Positions 59,601-64,000 of a stretch of DNA of 64,000 bases are shown piece after piece. Source of the stretch: Todiramphus chloris collaris (lineage: Eukaryota; Chordata; Aves; Coraciiformes; Alcedinidae). The translations under genes and the position numbers were made by a program. Below the pieces are notes generated by a model that saw only the letters and a list, made by a program, of their open reading frames with translations, was not told the origin of the DNA and did not search any database. The stretch spans positions 10,974,138 to 11,038,137 of the forward strand of contig JANVCC010000012.1 of assembly GCA_025345505.1 (NCBI GenBank), written 5' to 3'. The stretch's first letter is position 1; the number at the start of each line of letters is the position of its first letter.

Positions 59601-62600
59601 CATATGGGAAGAACAAGCCTTTTGGATAGCAGAACAGAAAAGCCCCCAGGTATCTGATAACTAAAAGAAGCACTTACTTATCACAAGTCACACATATGGA
59701 GAATGAAGAATGTCATCTTGGTGGGGCAGCTGGAAAAAAAACCTCTTTGATTTGCTGTTTAATCAGAATGTACTGCAGGGAAATCAATACAAGGATAATC
59801 TCATTTGCTATTTATTTCTGGCTCATATTTTCACAGGCTTGGAAATAAGCATTTCATCAGTTATCTACTCTGGAGAAGAAAGGCATGAATTTCAACACCT
59901 CTGCTATTTTTGTCTGCAAAATATTCAAATTTGTTTCTGCAGAAGCTATGGGCAGCAGTGGGGGACATTTATTTAAAGAAATTTGGAACAATGGATCACT
60001 AGTGATTAAAATAGAAATGGAAATTACATTCTGGATGCAGGAGGCAAATGAGTATTGCATTTACAATACCTCAGCATTTAGCATGTGTGAATCATTCCCA
60101 AGCAGTTGCATTTTGGAAATTTTGAAACCTGGTTGATTTGAAAAATGCAGATTCAAGCTCCTCATTTTATGCTAATGTGAATAGGTGAAGGAGAACACCA
60201 GTTTGTTGAAAATGGGGAATTAGCATGTGAATGGGGAGTATTGGACTTTTTCCTCTTGAAAAGGCAGCTTTCAAAGTAGAAGCTAGGATTTGAATCTCAC
60301 ACTGTGATTTTTCTCTTTTCAAATCCCCAAATCATGTTACTTGTAGTGGATTAACAGCCTTTGAGTCTGTACCCCATCAGGCTACAGGTGCTGTCATTTT
60401 AACTAACAAACAGCCATAATTTACAAGTCTAATGATCAATGAACCGACCTGTTTTCTCTCCTCCTTCCTAATTCTTCTTTTGGGTCTCAGTTTTAGTTTT
60501 CAGGACTGATGGTTCTAAAAATACTTGCAAAGAAAGAATCTGACTGGTAGACCTGCCTGGACTCCCTCCTTCCTCGTCAAAACCATTTTTTTTTCAGAGG
60601 ACTGCATTGTCAGCCTCGCCAGAGAGGTTTGCCTTTCATGCTGATGTATTCCTTGTGAACAGAACAAGCTTGCAGCGGTGTGTTGCTGAGTAAGCTGGAT
60701 TGCAGTGACAAAGGAGATTTGGTGCCTACTGGAAGGAAAAGACTTGTGGAGATAGTTTCAGGAATGTTTCCAGCACAAACGGCCATCCACATGTCTAAAA
60801 TCTCATAGGTCAAACAGCCTAGTCCTGTACTGAAACGTGTCAAGCCACCTTCAGCAGAGACTGTGATGGATGTTCTTTGCTCACATCAAGTAAAAACTCA
60901 GGAATCTCTGCTGTGAAAGTAATTCTCCAATTAAAGAAAATGTTTGTCTTTTGAGGTCCTCTCTTTCCCCCACCCCCCCAGATTAGCCACAGTAACCTGC
61001 TCTGCATTTCAAACACCTGCTTGCATTTGTGTGATGGTGCGCGTGTTCGCTTTCCTTCATTACACTTTATTTACCTTTGATTAATCATTAAAGGAAAAGA
61101 AAACCATTGTAGCTAATGCCTTCTTTAGCAGAGGATGGAGCTTGCAGAAAATCTGCTCTGGTGGCATGACAGTCCTGCCTCTGCTAGCACCAGAGCTGGA
61201 CCACTCTGGGCTGCTCTTGAGCCGAGTCCTGCAAATACTTGATACTCTGTTCTCTGCCCTACCCAGCTTGCTTTCATCTGCAAACACGTTCACATGATTT
61301 TGAAAACAATGTTTTATTTGACAATAACATGGAGATTTTTCAGTTTTAGTCCTCTTATTTGTTTGGGGTAGTGACAGTAGCCTTCTCATGAAGTAACACT
61401 AATCTGAGCTCCATAGCAACTGGATGTTCCCACTGCAGTGGCAGAGAGTGGTGGCTAAAATCCATGTCTGCTGCACTGCCAGTTGGAAAGGTAGCAGCAG
61501 GTGCAGTTATATTATGCTGGTTTAAAGGTTATAAAGCTCTTCTTTCTCCTGGCAGTGTCAATGTTTGCCTTTCTGACTAAATGACTGACTCTTTGATGCA
61601 ATAGCTGCTTTGCTCTGTAGGGGGGAATAAAAATCACTCAATAAAACAAGTGTTTACAGTCATAAGATTACAAAGGTTGTTTGTTTTTGTTTGTTTTTAA
61701 AACGGATGTGTACTTCTCTTGATTGCCCTACTGGGCAATAAACATTTTCTAATCAGTTCAGTGAAAATTTTGATTGATACAGGACTGGTGTTGGTGCTGC
61801 CTTGTAATGAGATGATGTGTCTCCCAAAAGGATTTCTCATAGGACACCTGTATGTATTCTTCCCAAGGGAAGGCAATTTGGGTGGTAGCTAGTGGGAGAA
61901 AACATGTGATTTTTCAGTTCAAGTCACCCTGACCATCCCTTGAAAGCTGTAACTGGTGTCATGTTCCTAAATCTGCTTTACAGTGGGCTGATTTCTATGA
62001 ACTCCCACCTGACGCCTGCATCAGAGAATCAGAAAGCTACTGCTACAGTTACAGTCAGGATGTGCTTAAAGGCTGAATAAATCTCACACTGAGCTGAAAG
62101 GAGTGGCTCTACTATTAACCTGGTTCCTTCTCAGCTCTGGAGATGATCTGTCACGTCTTCTCTTCATGGTTTTGGTGAGGAGCAGGGAAGCAGGAGCACT
62201 TCTCTGCTTCTGCAGATTAACTGCCTAAACTGCAGCAAGGCAAGGAGGCATACTTGGGAAAGGGAGCAGGGCAGGTGAGACAGCCCCTCGCTGCAGATGC
62301 AGTGCTTGTGGCAAGGTGTGAGCCTGATACAGCCACAGCCTCCAGCTCTACTTTTCACTTTTTAGACCAAGAGGCTCAAAATTAGGTGATATAGCAAAGT
62401 CAAGCTGTTTGCAGACAGCACTCCATGACAACTCAGGACTGGCTTTTCTAGAACCATTAACTTCTGGGCGCCCTTTGATTCTTAAACCTGAGCATTAGCG
62501 AGGCAGGTGAGTGTCTTTCAGCTGAGGCCAGGATAGAGTCTTCTTCAGAGCTGTCTCAGCTTCCTTCCTTGAAATTGTTTACCAAGATATGTCCCAAGCA

Positions 62601-63045
62601 AATTTTCTCTCTCATTAATATTATTATTAGGAGCTCCTTTTGGTTTTTCAGTGTGGCAAGTCAGAATCCTTTACTGTATTGAGCTGAACATTTTACGTGC
62701 CCTTTTCATCCACATCCTGCAAGCACACATGCTTACACAGATGTGCCTCACACTTGTCTTTGTCTATATGAACCTACACTAAATCATAAAGACTAAGTGG
62801 AAAGTCTTTATTTTACTAAAAATAAACAGAAGCCTCTGTGATACCAGTATATATGGCCAGAAGATATTTTGGCAACACAATTTCATAAAAAGTGTTTGTC
62901 AAAAATTGAGATGTCGAAAGACATACATTAATTCTAAGCAAATACCTTGATGGAGGGAATGTGCTGGGACAACAAATAAATAGGGGAATATCTACCAAAA
63001 AAATCTCAATGTTAATGCTGAGTAACAATAAATATGAAAATCAAC
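56691..63045. other. Intergenic DNA
   Basis: No gene, RNA or clear transposon is recognised. A run of 14 G occupies 58372-58385. The AT-rich segment at about 59700-60200 is a possible conserved non-coding element by texture only. Confidence 0.6.
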
Positions 63046-63049
63046 TTCA

Positions 63050-63640
63050 TAAATCCTATTCTATGATCACAGGATCTGGTCATTCTATGATCAGGATCTG
63101 ACCACAGACTGGTTGAGGTTGGAAGAGACTTCTAGAGGTCATCTGGTCTGACACTTCTGCTTGAATGGGGCCACCTGCAGCTGGTTGACAGAGACTATGT
63201 TCAGGTGTCTTTGAGTATCTCCGAGGAGAGACACTCCACAACTTCCCTGGTCAACCCATGCAAGGTCTTGGTCACCCCCATAATGAAAAAGTGTTTCCTG
63301 ATGTTCAAAGGGACCCGCCAGTGTTTCAGTTTATGCCCATTGCCTCTGAGTCTGTCACTGGGCACAACTGGAAAGAGGCTGGCTCCATAGTCTGCACCCT
63401 GCCTTCAGGTATTCATGTACATTAGAATACCCCTGAACCTTCTCTTCTCCAGGCAGAATAGTCCCAGCTCTCTCAGGCTGTCTTTGCAGAAGAGGTGCTC
63501 CTTCATTGGTCACTTCATTATCTTTGTGGCCTTTCACTGGACTCCCTCCAGTTATGTCCATGTCTCTCTTGTACTGTGGAGCCCAGAACTGGAAACAGCA
63601 CTTCAGGTGTAGCCTCACCAGTGCTGAATAGTGGGGGAGA
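63050..63640 (-). mobile_element. CR1 LINE 3' fragment
   Basis: The minus strand carries decayed ORF2 3' sequence, then the CR1 3' UTR (plus-strand phrases gttggaagagacttctag and ctggtctgacacttctgc). The tail end contains two near-identical blocks, attctatgatcacaggatct and attctatgatcaggatct, at 63059-63108. Divergence is high and no frame survives. Confidence 0.9.
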
Positions 63641-63644
63641 ATCA

Positions 63645-64000
63645 CTCACCTGTACCTGCTGGCAATGCTGACAATAATCAGAGCAACTGAAATATTTATT
63701 TTCACAAATAAAATTATTTAGAAGGACAATACTAAATAATTTTTGCAGAAGACAAACATTTTACATTTAGGTTTTCTGATAACTTATTGAAATCAAACCT
63801 GCAAGATCAGACTTGCAGCTATGATGCTCATGAGATGTGATTTGTAAGGGAGATGTAGCTTGAATGAAAAGGACAGGAAATATCTTAGAAATGGTGTGTA
63901 TCGCCTAATGTTTCTACAGTCAGAATCTAATACCTTACTGACCATGACTGCAGCATTTCTAGAACATTTCACACACGTAGTAGTCATGTAATCATTTTGT
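63645..64000. other. Terminal intergenic stretch
   Basis: AT-rich sequence with no feature recognised. Confidence 0.6.

Noticed and set aside
43600..64000. Search for PDK3 or PCYT1B exons
   Set aside because: No frame in this interval resembles either kinase or cytidylyltransferase sequence, so the next gene must start beyond the window or have exons too short to see by eye.

Overview
The window is a vertebrate nuclear genomic segment, almost certainly from a bird. The evidence is compact introns, interspersed repeats that are nearly all CR1-type LINE 3' fragments, and two spliced genes of clear vertebrate families. All splice sites below were read by eye and checked for frame continuity. 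Only about 2.8 kb of the 64 kb is coding.

Region 1 (1-13.65 kb) holds the 3' portion of ZFX on the + strand. Four acidic-domain exons are followed by one large exon that encodes all 13 C2H2 zinc fingers and the stop codon at 10887-10889. A long AT-rich 3' UTR probably runs to about 13.64 kb. The N-terminal coding exons (about 220 residues by comparison with mammalian ZFX) lie upstream of the window.

Region 2 (13.65-33.2 kb) is intergenic. It contains an isolated CpG island at about 19.0-19.3 kb with an adjoining 20-bp tandem repeat, two CR1 copies, a CTTT microsatellite interrupted by ten Ns, and low-complexity G/T sequence. I see no conventional protein gene here.

Region 3 (33.2-43.7 kb) is a complete eight-exon + strand gene for a 338-residue, seven-membrane-segment protein of the organic solute transporter alpha (OST-alpha, SLC51A) family. 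Its first exon sits in a strong CpG island containing a near-perfect HNF1 palindrome. Its position beside ZFX is the most interesting point. In mammals SLC51A sits beside PCYT1A, while PCYT1B lies near ZFX and PDK3, so this gene looks like an ancient whole-genome-duplication paralogue (ohnologue) of SLC51A that placental mammals lack.

Region 4 (43.7-64 kb) is intergenic. It contains four CR1 fragments (one +, three -), several AT-rich stretches that could be conserved non-coding DNA, and a CpG-enriched patch near 56.2-56.7 kb. I found no exon of a neighbouring gene such as PDK3 here.

The two genes do not act in a common pathway that the sequence shows: ZFX is a nuclear transcriptional activator and the second gene is a membrane transporter subunit. 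Both are read left to right, separated by about 20 kb.
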